A stretch of 64,000 nt of DNA from Linnemannia schmuckeri (Eukaryota > Mortierellomycota > Mortierellomycetes > Mortierellales > Mortierellaceae). Position 1 is the first letter of the stretch, and each line of letters opens with the position of its first letter. Where the stretch lies: the NCBI GenBank assembly GCA_029449235.1, contig JANATG010000006.1, positions 1,550,001 to 1,614,000 on the forward strand. Direction: 5' to 3'. Below are positions 42,476 through 53,398 of the stretch, in pieces. The notes beneath the pieces were generated by a model. The model was not told the DNA's origin, searched no databases, and was given only the letters and a program-made list of their open reading frames with translations. Made by a program: the position numbers and the translations under genes.

Positions 42476-43933
42476 AGTGACCAGTGTTGCTGCATATTTG
42501 TTGTTGTTGTTCATTCATAGAGAGTTATAACTGCGACTCCTCTTGTTTTTGAGTGTTATATCCCTTCTTTGGACGTGCGTTTGCTTGGTTGCTTCTAAGT
42601 AAGTTAGGTATCTGAACAAAACTACAGTACTGTGTAGTGAACAGGTTGCCTGAAAAGGTATCCAACCAACAAGAAAGACCGACAAAAAAAAAGAAAAGGA
42701 AAAATAAGAAAAACGGCGGAACTATAGATCGTCTAGCTGGCTGGCAGACTGGCGGCGAATAGCCCATTTGGCCCTTTATTTAGTTGCAGCAGTCCAGGTT
42801 CTACCCTGTCCAGGGACTGGGCCTTTATTGTGTCTATGGTTTAGTACATCCAGCAAGGTACCCTCACCTGTCCTCCTATGGTTGCTTAGTGCATTGGGCC
42901 ACAAAAAGAGTTGGGAAGGGTGGACCAAGCAAGCAAAAGCAAGAACTCAAAAAAAAAGATATTTCTCTGATCAGCCAACGCTCATCTATCGACAGTCTTT
43001 CTCTTTGCCTATAGTACTCCCCTTCACTCTTGCTCCCTCTCGTTTGCATTTCGACCCCAAAACTGCTCCACTTTTCCTAATTTCTACGAACATATGTTTG
43101 GTACAGAAGGTGATCTACATGACTCTTTCCTGTCACCCGAGCACACTCTTGTTGCAAAAAAGGTTCAGGGCAAAACAAACAAGAACGCTAAAATTAACGG
43201 TCTAGCATTCGCTTTCCTTTTTTCTTTTCAGGCACAGTTGGATGTGTGCAGTAAGTTGTTGTTAAGCGAGGCATTGAAGCCAGTCTGATAGCAGGCATCT
43301 TTCAACAGGTTCATTGTTTTTTTATTACGGAATCACATTCATGTGTACAGGGCGTAAGAGACGTGAAAGAAAGAGAAGACAACGACAACAAGCCAAGAGA
43401 GATTGCCACCGAGTCTCTCCAAAGAGCCAGCCCCCCTGATGAATTATGTTGGTCTACTCAATCGCAGGACCCAGCTCAAATAACACAAAAAATACAATTG
43501 ACCTGATTGGTGCATCAGGACAGTCACCCCAATCCGATCGTCGCAACTCATCTCTTTTTGAACTTTATTCGTCACGCTCCTTAAGTGTAAATAACGAAAA
43601 AAAAATTGATGATTCACACCTTTTTTTTGATGGGTCAGCCACATAAAAGGCATTTGACTCTTCTCGCGGGTGCCCCTCCCTTCTTTTTCTGTTTCTCTTT
43701 CTTCTTCTCTTTGCTTTACTCCTCACCCCTTCCACCCAACAAACACCCTTACACACACCCACTCTTACACTCTTACCAACGTCTCTTAACAGAACTCTGC
43801 TGCACCGTTGAATCTTTTATTCAATTAACAACAATCTTTTTCTTCTTTTTGCCTTTTTTTGTGGACGTACTCTCCACCTTTTTTAAATCCTTTTTTTACC
43901 TTTACCTACCAGCACTTTTGCTTTTTGCCCAAG
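42476..43933. other. Intergenic/upstream region of the bZIP gene
   Basis: About 1.4 kb with no supported gene. The right part (from about 43740) turns into the pyrimidine- and CA-rich leader of the bZIP mRNA. Confidence 0.5.
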
Positions 43934-43954
43934 ATGGCCAACTTCTCCGCTTAA
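43934..43954 (+). promoter_or_regulatory. Upstream ORF 1 of the bZIP gene
   Basis: A 6-codon ORF (MANFSA, stop TAA) in AAG-ATGG context within the long leader of the GCN4-like gene. GCN4, CPC1 and CPCA mRNAs carry a very short first uORF that allows reinitiation; position and size fit. Confidence 0.65.
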
Positions 43955-44130
43955 ACACTTAGTACCCTTCGTACACTTTTCAACACACATACAACAGAAC
44001 ACACTTCAATAACATTTTCAACAACAACATACAACAACACAACAACCTTCACTTTACACCCTTTACACCTTTTACAACACAACTTTCAAACAACCTTACG
44101 GTTTTCAACAACACATACACACCCTTCAAA

Positions 44131-44235
44131 ATGGTTTCCCCAATTATCAACCCCAGCTCAATTATTGACATCCCAGCAAGACCCATTATCGCCATCGTAG
44201 AACCTATCGTACCAGCCTTACCCTTACAGTCTTAA
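44131..44235 (+). promoter_or_regulatory. Upstream ORF 2 of the bZIP gene
   Basis: A 34-codon ORF in strong context (AAAATGG), ending 140 bp before the main ATG. It would be the inhibitory uORF in a GCN4/CPC1-type translational switch, as with the longer second uORF of fungal cpc-1. Confidence 0.65.
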
Positions 44236-44375
44236 ACGACCCATCTCTTGAACTTGACCTTTTATCTTAAAGAAGTCCATACACCCAATCCCCCCTTCTC
44301 CAAGAAACAACAACCCTCTCTTTTTTGAAATATCTTTAAACCCCCTCCCTATCATATTCCAAATATCCAAAGAAA

Positions 44376-45514
44376 ATGGTTCTCGCAGTCGATTTCTCCA
44401 TGTTCGATACGACGAACGCCAAGTTGTCAAAGTCGGCCGACTCCTTAGAGTCCGCTCTTGCCCACTGTAAGTCTCTATTTCTGTTGCGCAGTTTTCTCTA
44501 CTACCAGAAAAGAAACCTTTTGACGTCAGATGTGATATATATATCATCAAAATATGTGTTCCAGGCTGTATGACTGAATTGACTGACTCACTTTTGTTTC
44601 TTGCTTTCTTAATAGTCGGTAAGAACGCGTCTGGCCTCGTTGACAATGCGAACGACATGTTCGTCGCTCCCGCCGCCAACGCCGTCAACGGTTTTGACGA
44701 GTGGCTCGCCGCCGACCTGTCCTTTGCCGCCCTCTCCAGCGACGAGTCCTCTCTCTCCTCGAGCCCTTTCTCTGCTCTCGAGGACTCCCCAGTTCTCGGC
44801 TTTGACTCCTACGGCTCTGCCATGGGCCCTTCGCTCTTTGACATGTCTATGGCCTTCCCCGCCGTCGACTCGCCTGCTTCGCCCGTCGCTGCTGTTGCTG
44901 CCTCCCCTGTCATGCCCATCTTGACGTCTACGGCTGTCCAGCAGGCCGCTGCCGCCCTCAACATCCCCTGGTCGGCCGAGCTCGAGTCCGCCGTCATGGC
45001 TCAGGCTGCTCTCGGAGCTGCCTCCCCATTGGCTGTTGCGGCTCCTCAGCCCGCTGCCTCGCCTGTGCTCGCACCCAAGGTCGAATCTGTTGAGGCAAAG
45101 TTATCCTCTTCGGCCGTGTCGACACCCGCTGTCTCCCGTGAGGTCTCGGTGGCTCCCGAAGTTGCCGTCGCTGCTTCCGTCCCTGTTGCCGCTCCCGCTC
45201 CTGCTGCTCCCAAGCCAAAGTCCAAGAAGCGTCGTCTGACGCCTGAGGAAGAGGCCGCGGAGGTAGTTGCCAAGCGCGCTAAGAACACGGACGCTGCTCG
45301 CCGCTCTCGCCTGAAGAAGCTGATCAAGTTGGAGGGACTTGAGGCCAAGGTCTTTGACCTTGAGTCTGCCAACAGCGACCTCAACATGCGCATTGCGATC
45401 CTCGAGACTGAGAAGAGTGGCTTCCTTGCTAAGGAAGCCGAACAGACTGCTCGCATTGCCCAGCTTGAGGCCCAGCTTGCCGAGGCCCATGCTGCCCTCT
45501 CGAGCCGTGCTTAA
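44376..45514 (+). CDS. GCN4/CPC1-like bZIP transcription factor
   Basis: A 329-residue activator, probably the regulator of general amino acid control. Exon 1 is 44376-44466 and exon 2 is 44616-45514 (GTAAGT to AATAG, phase 1). The C-terminus has a GCN4-type basic region (KRAKNTDAARRSRLKKLIKLE) followed by a leucine zipper (LEAKVFDLESANSDLNMRI and onward). The middle is Ala/Pro/Val/Ser-rich with an acidic-aromatic stretch (NGFDEWLAADLSF) like a GCN4 activation region. Yeast Gcn4 is 281 residues. The leader carries two uORFs. The intron includes TGACTCA at 44584-44590, the GCN4 target sequence. Alternative: another AP-1 family factor, but the RNTEAARRSR-like signature favours GCN4/CPC1. Confidence 0.88.
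44584..44590 (+). promoter_or_regulatory. TGACTCA, possible GCN4-type site
   Basis: A perfect AP-1/GCN4 element inside intron 1 of the bZIP gene. Autoregulation is possible; a chance match is also plausible for 7 bp. Confidence 0.3.
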
Positions 45515-45807
45515 TTGCATGCTTTTTGCTCGACTTTTTTTCCCCTTTCTCTATCTTTACTTTCAATGCCAGCAATAATCAATAGTTCAGTACTTTATCC
45601 AGAATACTCTCAATTACCCATAGTCAATTAAAAAAAACACCTCAAAAGCAAACCTTGCATTGTGCGCCCAATGTGTCTATGTGTGTGAGAGTGGGGTGAT
45701 TCATCGTCATTTAAGCGGAGGGTCAAGAAAAGCAGAGACGGGCAATGAGCAATTACAAAGGGTTACGGATTCAATGCGATAGGCGATCTCGCCCACGCGG
45801 TATCCTC

Positions 45808-45823
45808 TTCGATCCGGATCGAA
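45808..45823. promoter_or_regulatory. 16-bp perfect palindrome next to a TATA-like box
   Basis: TTCGATCCGGATCGAA is a perfect 16-bp inverted repeat, followed at once by TTTAAATA. It lies about 255 bp before the ATG at 46079, a fitting place for a dimeric transcription-factor site and core promoter. Confidence 0.5.
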
Positions 45824-46078
45824 TTTAAATACCGCATCGATTTGCTTCTTTCTTGTCCTTACCAGCTTCCTCTCTTCTTTCTTCACTCATCCACATACGC
45901 CTCTTTAATATCACTTGCATTCACATCCTCCCTCACTCGCATTCACACTCATATCCAACTCCATTCGTTCAATCTCATTCTTCTCTCCTTTCTCCTCTCT
46001 GCTACTCTACTTTACTCTACTCCACTCTTCTCTTTTTCTTTCCTCTCCCCCCTTATTTCATACATCCTCCCAACAAAG

Positions 46079-48085
46079 ATGCTGTCAGCATTAGACCTCC
46101 CAGAAATACGTTCCACCGTCGCCCACCACCTCCTCTCCTCCTCACCTAACTCCTCCTCACCTAACTCCTCCGACATCCTCTCATGCATGCTAGTCTCCAA
46201 AACCTGGCATGACTCATTCTACCCCTTCCGCTGGCAAACTGTCTGTCTGCATGGAGTTCATTCCGTCCAAGACAATGTCACCCTGCGACGCCATGCAGCT
46301 CATGTCCGCAACCTGGCTTTTTTGAGCGTTGTTTCTCTGAAGCATTTTTCGGATTTGGAGAGGTATTTTAGGGTGAGAAAGGTGATGGTTTCGGGGGCTG
46401 GGGAGGATGGGAGGGTTGTTTGGGAGAAGCTTGCGGGTTTAGTTCGAGGAGGAGGGTTGAGGTGGTTGACTATAGAGGATTCTGTGCCGTTGCCGGTGTT
46501 CTTGATTGCTTTGGCTGATGGTGATAATGGAGTAGATGGAAGAGGGAAAGGGAAGGAGGATCGTCTTTGCCTGTTGGAGGAACAGCAACTGCAGCAGCAA
46601 CAGCAGGAGGGAGATGAAAGCGAGAAAGACAGCGAGAGCGAGGATGAGGGCGAGGACGAATGCGGGCAAGGACAAGGACGAGGTTCAAGGGTTGGAACTT
46701 TAACAACGACACCAACGACATCGACAACAAGCGTCAACACTACCATCGACTCTGTCACAACCACAGTGACACCATTATCATCCTTCTCAACATCAACATC
46801 AAGGTCATGGGAAAGACGATTGGACACACTAGTCTGGAAGCGGATCCGAGTTCCAGTGGCAAACATGGATCATCTCTGGCGAGCTAGTCGAGGTGCCACG
46901 AACCTCGTCCTCGAATGCCTAACCGTAACAGGCATGCAGGCTGACAACACCACCATGACCCTTCCAACAGCGCCAACCCTAGTCCTAACAGAGCACGGCG
47001 CAACCTACCCTCTTCGCCCCCTCATCACCCACCCACCTCTTCCGAGCAGTCAAATCCAAGTACTCCGAGTCTCATGGATCTTAGGCCTGTCAGTTGAATG
47101 GCAGCTTGAGCTTTGGATCCGACCATGTCAAGAGCTGCGGAGCCTTGTTTGGGAGGCACCCAGTTTTCCCGATCCGCTGCTCTTGCAATTTGTGCGGTGT
47201 ATCGAAGACGGTACTTGGGCTTGGTTGACTAGTTTGGAGATCTCGGCTTGTGTTGCGCCGTTTCCTTCGGATGCTGCCATTGCTCGGATCCTTTCTGCTT
47301 CTTCTCCGTCGTCGCCCTATTCTTCTTCTTCTTACGAATGTTCTTCGTATCCTCCTTCGCCTCCTCGTTCAACATCGTCGAACTCGTCTTCTTCATCCTC
47401 GTCATATTCTTTTGACAGTCGTCGCAGTAGTAATGAGAGCATTAGGCGACCACAACACCACCGTCATCACAACCATGTTCACCTTCACCGCTGGGAGCGA
47501 CTAATATTCAGGACAGTCGGGTTCGGGCCCTTGGCATTCGAGGCTCTCCAACGACACTTTGGGACACTCAAGGCAGTCAAGTGGATCGGATACGGTGGCA
47601 GTGTCACCAACGACATGGCGAGGGAGGTCCTTGAAGGATGTCCGCTTCTTGAAGAGTTCCATGCGCCCTTTTTATGGGTGGATGATTTCGTTGGATCGCA
47701 GCAGAGGGTTGATCAGGCAAACGAAAGTCAGGAGCGGAAGGTGATGGAGGAGAAGGATGGTGGCGTGGGTCGCGGACAAGGGATACTCTCTTACTTCTCA
47801 ACAGAGACAGGACCGTTGCCATCCCCACCACTATCACCAACACCGGCACCAGACCTCGTATCTGACTACCAGCAACAACAACAACAACAACTGCAACTGA
47901 AGCCATGGCCATGCCATGGCCTGAAGTCCCTCTTCATCAGCGCAACCTCACCCAACTTTTTCGCCCCGCCGCTGTCGAAACTGGAGGAGGAGATCATCCG
48001 GAGTCGACTGGTGACAATGAAGGAGTTGACCTATTATTGTGTTGGATCCACCGTCTTCTCGACTACATTAAGGCACGAATATTAG
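46079..48085 (+). CDS. F-box protein
   Basis: A 668-residue intronless gene. I chose the ATG at 46079 (MLSALDLPEIRSTVAHHLL), since upstream sequence is a pyrimidine-rich leader. The N-terminal 60 residues are F-box-like (LPEIRSTVAHHLL, CMLVSKTWHDSFYPFRWQTV). A repeat-bearing region follows (EDSVPLPVFLIAL, LRSLVWEAPSFPD, LTSLEISACVAPF) typical of the fungal F-box/LRR class, with low-complexity Gln/Glu, Thr and Ser inserts near residues 175-250 and 410-470. Predicted role: substrate adaptor of an SCF ligase. It is convergent with the decayed F-box gene to its right and more distant from the gene at 786-2897. Confidence 0.8.
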   Translation: MLSALDLPEIRSTVAHHLLSSSPNSSSPNSSDILSCMLVSKTWHDSFYPFRWQTVCLHGVHSVQDNVTLRRHAAHVRNLAFLSVVSLKHFSDLERYFRVRKVMVSGAGEDGRVVWEKLAGLVRGGGLRWLTIEDSVPLPVFLIALADGDNGVDGRGKGKEDRLCLLEEQQLQQQQQEGDESEKDSESEDEGEDECGQGQGRGSRVGTLTTTPTTSTTSVNTTIDSVTTTVTPLSSFSTSTSRSWERRLDTLVWKRIRVPVANMDHLWRASRGATNLVLECLTVTGMQADNTTMTLPTAPTLVLTEHGATYPLRPLITHPPLPSSQIQVLRVSWILGLSVEWQLELWIRPCQELRSLVWEAPSFPDPLLLQFVRCIEDGTWAWLTSLEISACVAPFPSDAAIARILSASSPSSPYSSSSYECSSYPPSPPRSTSSNSSSSSSSYSFDSRRSSNESIRRPQHHRHHNHVHLHRWERLIFRTVGFGPLAFEALQRHFGTLKAVKWIGYGGSVTNDMAREVLEGCPLLEEFHAPFLWVDDFVGSQQRVDQANESQERKVMEEKDGGVGRGQGILSYFSTETGPLPSPPLSPTPAPDLVSDYQQQQQQQLQLKPWPCHGLKSLFISATSPNFFAPPLSKLEEEIIRSRLVTMKELTYYCVGSTVFSTTLRHEY

Positions 48086-48318
48086 ATATCGTAATTGATA
48101 AGGAATAAATGCAAGAAAAAAAAAAATATTCATTGAGCGTTTGCTTTGTTTTTCAACTTTGTTTACTTTTTTCATTTCACATGTTGTGTACGGGTAATGC
48201 ATGCAAGGTCTCACATTCACAACTGAAAAAAAAAGAAAAAAAGAAAAGAAAACGACAGACACAAACAACCCTAACTACGAAAACAAACAACAAAGAAAAA
48301 AAAAAAAGGCCTCATATA

Positions 48319-50516
48319 TCAATCATAATAACTATCAGAGTACGGAAAGACACCCAACTCAACCCCAGGCGCCAACTCCTTCAACCGCCTTCTCAGTGCA
48401 TCTGCCTTCTTATCACACAGAACCCCACCCACATATGCATCCAGCCCATACACAGTCTCCAGCCCCTTCCAATGCATCGTCATCCATTGCCATTCCTCCT
48501 CCTCGATTTGATGATTCACAGCCTTGAACCCAAATGTTTTCAGTTGATGTAAGGTAGACAGTTCGTGGAGTCCCGAGGCGAGTGAGAAGGAGAGACTGTC
48601 GAGGATTGGGGTGTTATAGCATCGGGTTTGGATGAGGTCTTCTGTTTCTGTGATACGAGTGATGATGGATGTGGGCGGGTATTGCTGGTACCGACGTTGT
48701 GGGAATCCGACGTCTAGGTAACGGAGATCGGTCAATCGGGCCAGCTGTTGATAGACCTGTCACTGGACTGGAAGCGACCGTTGGTGCAGCTCCAGGAGTT
48801 GTTGCTTATTACCGTCGTTGTCGTCCGAGGCGGCGTTCAATTGCGCCTCCTGGCTATGATCCAGTCGTGGGACACCATGGATCTCACAATGAAACTTTTG
48901 TAACCTCAAACAAGTCCACCGCGGCTCCGTAATCATACCCTCCGCGAGGACCGCAATCCCCAATCCCTGAATCGACCTCAAGTTCGGACACACCACCAAA
49001 AGCCGATTCGTCTCCCCATAGCAAGGTTGTCGAAGGTTGAACCGAATATGCTCCAGAAATTGACACTGCCCAGGCGCCGCAAGGTGGGCCAAAGTATCGG
49101 GTGTCAAAGATCGGAGCTCAGGTCGAACCAGGTATGGCATCTTTGCAAGAATCCTGGTCATAGTCCGTGGTCGAAACTGGTTTGCGCGGAGGATCAACGT
49201 CTTCAGCTTCCAATTGGGCTCCTTCTCAATCGGAAGCTTCGAATCCCGGTCACTGTCTTGGCCTTTGAGATAAAATGCCATCAGGTGTTCCAGCGCAGGG
49301 AAAGACCGGAGGATAAGGGGGAGCTGGCGGAGGTCGACAATCTCGCCAATGGGTCCAAAAGTCTTGAGGTTGGGAAAGTGGACTTGTGCACGAAGGAGGT
49401 CATGGATCTCCGAGACCTGGATATGCTCCATGCCCGTGTGGATAATAAGCTCCATTGGACTGCTGCCGCCATTACTGCTTTTGGTGCTGTTGCGAGGTGT
49501 GCTCTGGTTGTAGGGCAAGAGGTGAGGGTCCTTCAAGTCTGCTAGACAGTTCCACATCTCTAGTTTCTTTAGTTCAGGAAAGGCAGACGCGATAGATCGC
49601 AGGTGACGGACACGGATTTGTGGTAGGTTTGGAGAGATTCAAGGGTGATGCAGGGAGGAGAGGATGAGGAGGGGACGAGGTTGTCGAGGGTGGTCATGTC
49701 GCCGTTAGAGTAGACATAGGACCGAATTGTCGGGAGGAGGGAGTTGGCTAGTGCTGGGAGCAGCCATTCAGTGTGGGAGGGTGTCAGACGTAAGTGGGAT
49801 AGCCTGGGCAAGTGGTTTGACACCACGTTTATGAGATAGTATGTTGGCGTCAAGAGTAGGTCGCTGTTGCCAATATCGCTGGCAGTGGTATCACCCTCGC
49901 CATTGCTGTTGACAGTATGATGGGTGTCAAAGAAAGACATGGATTGCACAGTTAAAGACATTAACCGAACGCTAGTGAGACCAGGGTTGTTGATAATCAA
50001 CTGCCAGCAGGCGCGAGCAAGCGCCACCGAGGAAGAGTCATGCACCATCTTCTTGAACAAGTGCGCAGGCACATCCTGAGCAAGCTCTATCAAGATATCA
50101 GCCGACAAGCCAGTATGCGCCGAATGACGGTACCCAAAGATGGTCAACGATCTTAACTGCGTCACCACCTTGGCTTGAAGAAGAAGACCAATGGACCAGC
50201 TGTCATAGAGACTGACATGACGAATGCGGCGTCCGTACTTCTGAAGCTGTCGTATCCGAAAGTTTCGCTGTTCTCCCGGCTCGCCATCATCCTCTTCCTT
50301 GTCACCATGTGAGGGACAGCTGTGAGTGTGATGGCCCTGGTAGTTCGCTGGTTTGAAGAGTCGGCGCCAGGAGATCCTGTCGTCGCTTGAGATGGTGTGT
50401 CAGAGGGATGATGTAAAGACCTCGTTCCAGAGTCGGTTGACAAGTAGAGAGGACAGACGAGACTGTGTGTCGAGATGGGGACCAATCTGCTCGAGGATCT
50501 CTGGAGGTAGCGACAT
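48319..50516 (-). pseudogene. F-box/LRR pseudogene with three lesions
   Basis: Reads from ATG 50516 (MSLPPEILEQIGPHLDTQSRLSSLLV, an F-box) to 48319. TGA at 50400-50402 replaces the Trp seen in the sister gene (SSL-stop-HTI against PILWHTI). Near 49600-49640 the frame shifts by one base between CITLESLQTY and LPQIRVRHLRSI. TGA at 48760-48762 interrupts before QVYQQLARLTDLRYLDV. The LRR region and the C-terminal CDKKADALRRRLKEL match the relic at 6944-7272. No intron explains these breaks. Confidence 0.78.
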
Positions 50517-52336
50517 TGATATTCGAGTGCTTTTGAACGAATGCACGAAAGAAGTAAAAAGCGAAGGGAGAGAGAAGGATGGGTTGATCACGATTCCAGC
50601 AGGGATGACCGAGGGTGGAAAAAGAGATGGTTCAAAACGTGAGGAAGCGTGTATCTTTTATTGTTGTCAATGTAGACTGGGGGTGTGTAAGACTCCAATG
50701 TTGACCCGCATTCCCACACGTAGCTGGGTTGGTGGCGTACACTTTTGTTCTGGAGGCGTCCTTTTTTTTTACTTTGATTTGTTTCTTTAAATGCTTCCTC
50801 GTTCTTGCTCCACTCTCTCCGAGCCTCACCTCTTCTTCAACCCATAACCAAAAGTCCACTAACAGTGCTAGGATGGAGGGAACGCAAAGGATGACAGAGG
50901 GGACTAAGGCAAAGAGCGAGGGGAGGGGGAAAGGCACGGTATGCGCCCACAAAGATAGCTGCCTGGCTGACTACTACCCCGCCCAACTGTGGTTCATTCC
51001 TCCTGCTTTTTTTCTTATTTTTGCCATCGTTTTTTTTTATCGCCACTCCACTCCTTCCTTCCTTCCTTCCTTCGACTTACTCCTCCTCCCCCTCCTCCTG
51101 GGCTCCCTAGACAAAAAAGAAAAACGGCGAATAAAAGCGCGATGGTAGCCTGGCTGCCGGTCCCTTCTGTCCTATCTCTCTCATCCTACCTACCCTTCTT
51201 ATGAGAAAAAGGCTTCTATCCCTTGTCATAACTGTTAATGAAGAGAAATGTAAACCTCCTTGTTTCGTTATCAAACCTTTTCTTTATAATGTGTTGACTG
51301 TATGCATATTTTTGTAAATTTACAGGAAAGGGGGCGAGCGGGTGGCCTCTGCATTCTTGTGGGGAAGGGAAGGAAGGGAAGGGAGGGGGAACCTGGTTGG
51401 CAAATCATTGAAGCATCAAAAACAAGAAACGGCATCAACGAACCACATCAACGAACGAAATCAACGAACGAACGACCTCAACCCCTTTGCTTGTTTGACT
51501 AGCATCTGGCATGCATGCTGCGGTGTAGTGGTCCAAGATCATATACTTTTGTACTATACCCTTTTCTTCCGTTGCGAAAAAAAGGGGCCAAACGTGAGAG
51601 CGAATTGCGATAGCGAGATAGGAAGAGAGAGTGTAAAAGGAAGAGAAGAAGAGATGACTGAAGGCAGACGAAGAAAGAGAAGCGAAGAGGGAAGGTAGAC
51701 AGTCTAAGAGGATTATGGAGTGGGGTTGGGGCAGCATTGGAGTTATGAGACATTCGTTTGATCGATTCGATTCGATTCAATTCAAACCATGGGGTGTACA
51801 TCTGGGCGCGCATGGCTTTTTGGCAGCTATTGAGCAAAAGCGTGGGGTTGAAAATAGAAAACAAAACAGAGACCAAGGCCGAAAAGGAGATGGTGAGTGT
51901 CAGATGAAGTTGAGAGAGAGAGCATTGGAAACATATATCTCTGGATGATTGAATAAAGAGAGAATGAGCCCCAACGCTCCTCTATATTATTTCATAGTCT
52001 ATGGTCTATTGAGAGAAAGGTGCGAGCAGAGACAATAACAGCTCTGTTCTTGAGAGTGAGTGCAAAAAAGTAGCCCCAGGTCTGGTCCGACTCCTGAAGA
52101 GCCATAGGCGCGGGGACGAACATTGTTTTCCTATTTATGTATTATAAGGGATTAGTATTGTATCGTATTGTCTTGCAGTCCTCTCTCTCTTAATTGTCTT
52201 TTGTGTGTGAGTTCTGGACATGGACATTAACATACACATGCTAACTGCATTGCCGTCAAAATCAGCCTTGCTCTTCTCCGCTTCCCGCCAGTAATATACC
52301 CGATACCTCTACGGACGTCCTCCTTCATCTCCTTCC

Positions 52337-52377
<41 letters not shown>

Positions 52378-53398
52378 CCTCTCTTTACTTCGTATTCCTC
52401 TTCCTCCTCTTTTCCCCCTTCCCCCTTTTACCCTCTTTTTGTGTCTTTGAGAAAAAAGCGGACCCTCGTTTCCACTCTGTAACACCTACTCTACTCCCTC
52501 TTTCTCGTATTTCGCAATTTGTAGTTTATTTACTTGAACTCACTCTTTTCGCTTTTCTTTTTTTTTGTTCATTCACATTCAGTTTGCTCGAACTAGCTTT
52601 CGTTTGCATTCACCTTCTTCCCTCCCTTTCAGTCTCACTCTCACACACTCCTTTCTTTTGGGACTGATTGAACTGTGTCTGCATTCCGGGTCATTCCTCT
52701 TTTTCTTTTTCACGCATTCGAATTCCTCTCCTCTCCCCAACCCTCAATGCATCCACCAGGTACAGCCAACAGCCATAGTCAGTCACCCACTATTATCACG
52801 ACCAATTGGTTCCAGGAACGGTTTCACCCACTGATAAAACCCTGGTCGCGCATGGGCCAATCCCCATCCCCTCCCCTTCGTTTTCCTTAAAACCATCACC
52901 ACAAACGCGTTCACTCACCCTCCTTTTCCTTCCTTTCTTCCTTCCTTCCTTCCTTTCTTCGACAATGCCTTTTCTCACTGAACTAACCAACCAACACATT
53001 GCCTTTCTCTCCTACTTTTTCTTCTTTTGGTTGCATGATTCTCATGCCATATTGCAGCAGGCATCCAAAACCAATCCTCTTACCACAGCTGCTGCAACAT
53101 CTTCATCCTCTACACTCGCCTACAAGAGCGATAGGATACCCCCAATACTCCCCATCCATCCGATACCTATCTACCCTATTGACAAAGGCAGTAACAAAGC
53201 GAAGGATCACGTCGGAAATACTGCCATCATCACGACCACGACCACGTCCATCCACAATCAACCACAAGACATCCACAACTATTGATAACGACCTACTCTC
53301 CCTTCCTTCTTCTTCCCACCTCCCTTCTTTTCCCCCTTCATCCACCACCACCAGGACCAGGACCACTAACAAACAAAACTCACAAACAAAGCAACACC
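50517..53398. other. Large intergenic region
   Basis: About 2.9 kb without a supported gene. It includes T37 at 52341-52377, CTTC tetranucleotide runs near 51055 and 52925, and the pyrimidine-rich leader of the next gene. Short open frames (for example ATG 52965, 106 codons) are low complexity and unconvincing. Confidence 0.5.
52341..52377 (+). repeat. T37 homopolymer
   Basis: Intergenic run of 37 T within a broader C/T-rich stretch (52320-52450) upstream of the long disordered-protein gene. Confidence 0.85.

Noticed and set aside
45046..45456. Antisense frame over the bZIP gene
   Set aside because: Shadow frame created by the GC-rich Ala/Pro codons of the bZIP coding strand.
52965..53285. 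106-codon frame upstream of the disordered-protein gene, possible upstream exon or small gene
   Set aside because: Low complexity, no conserved motif, and no splice pair clearly joins it to the main frame.
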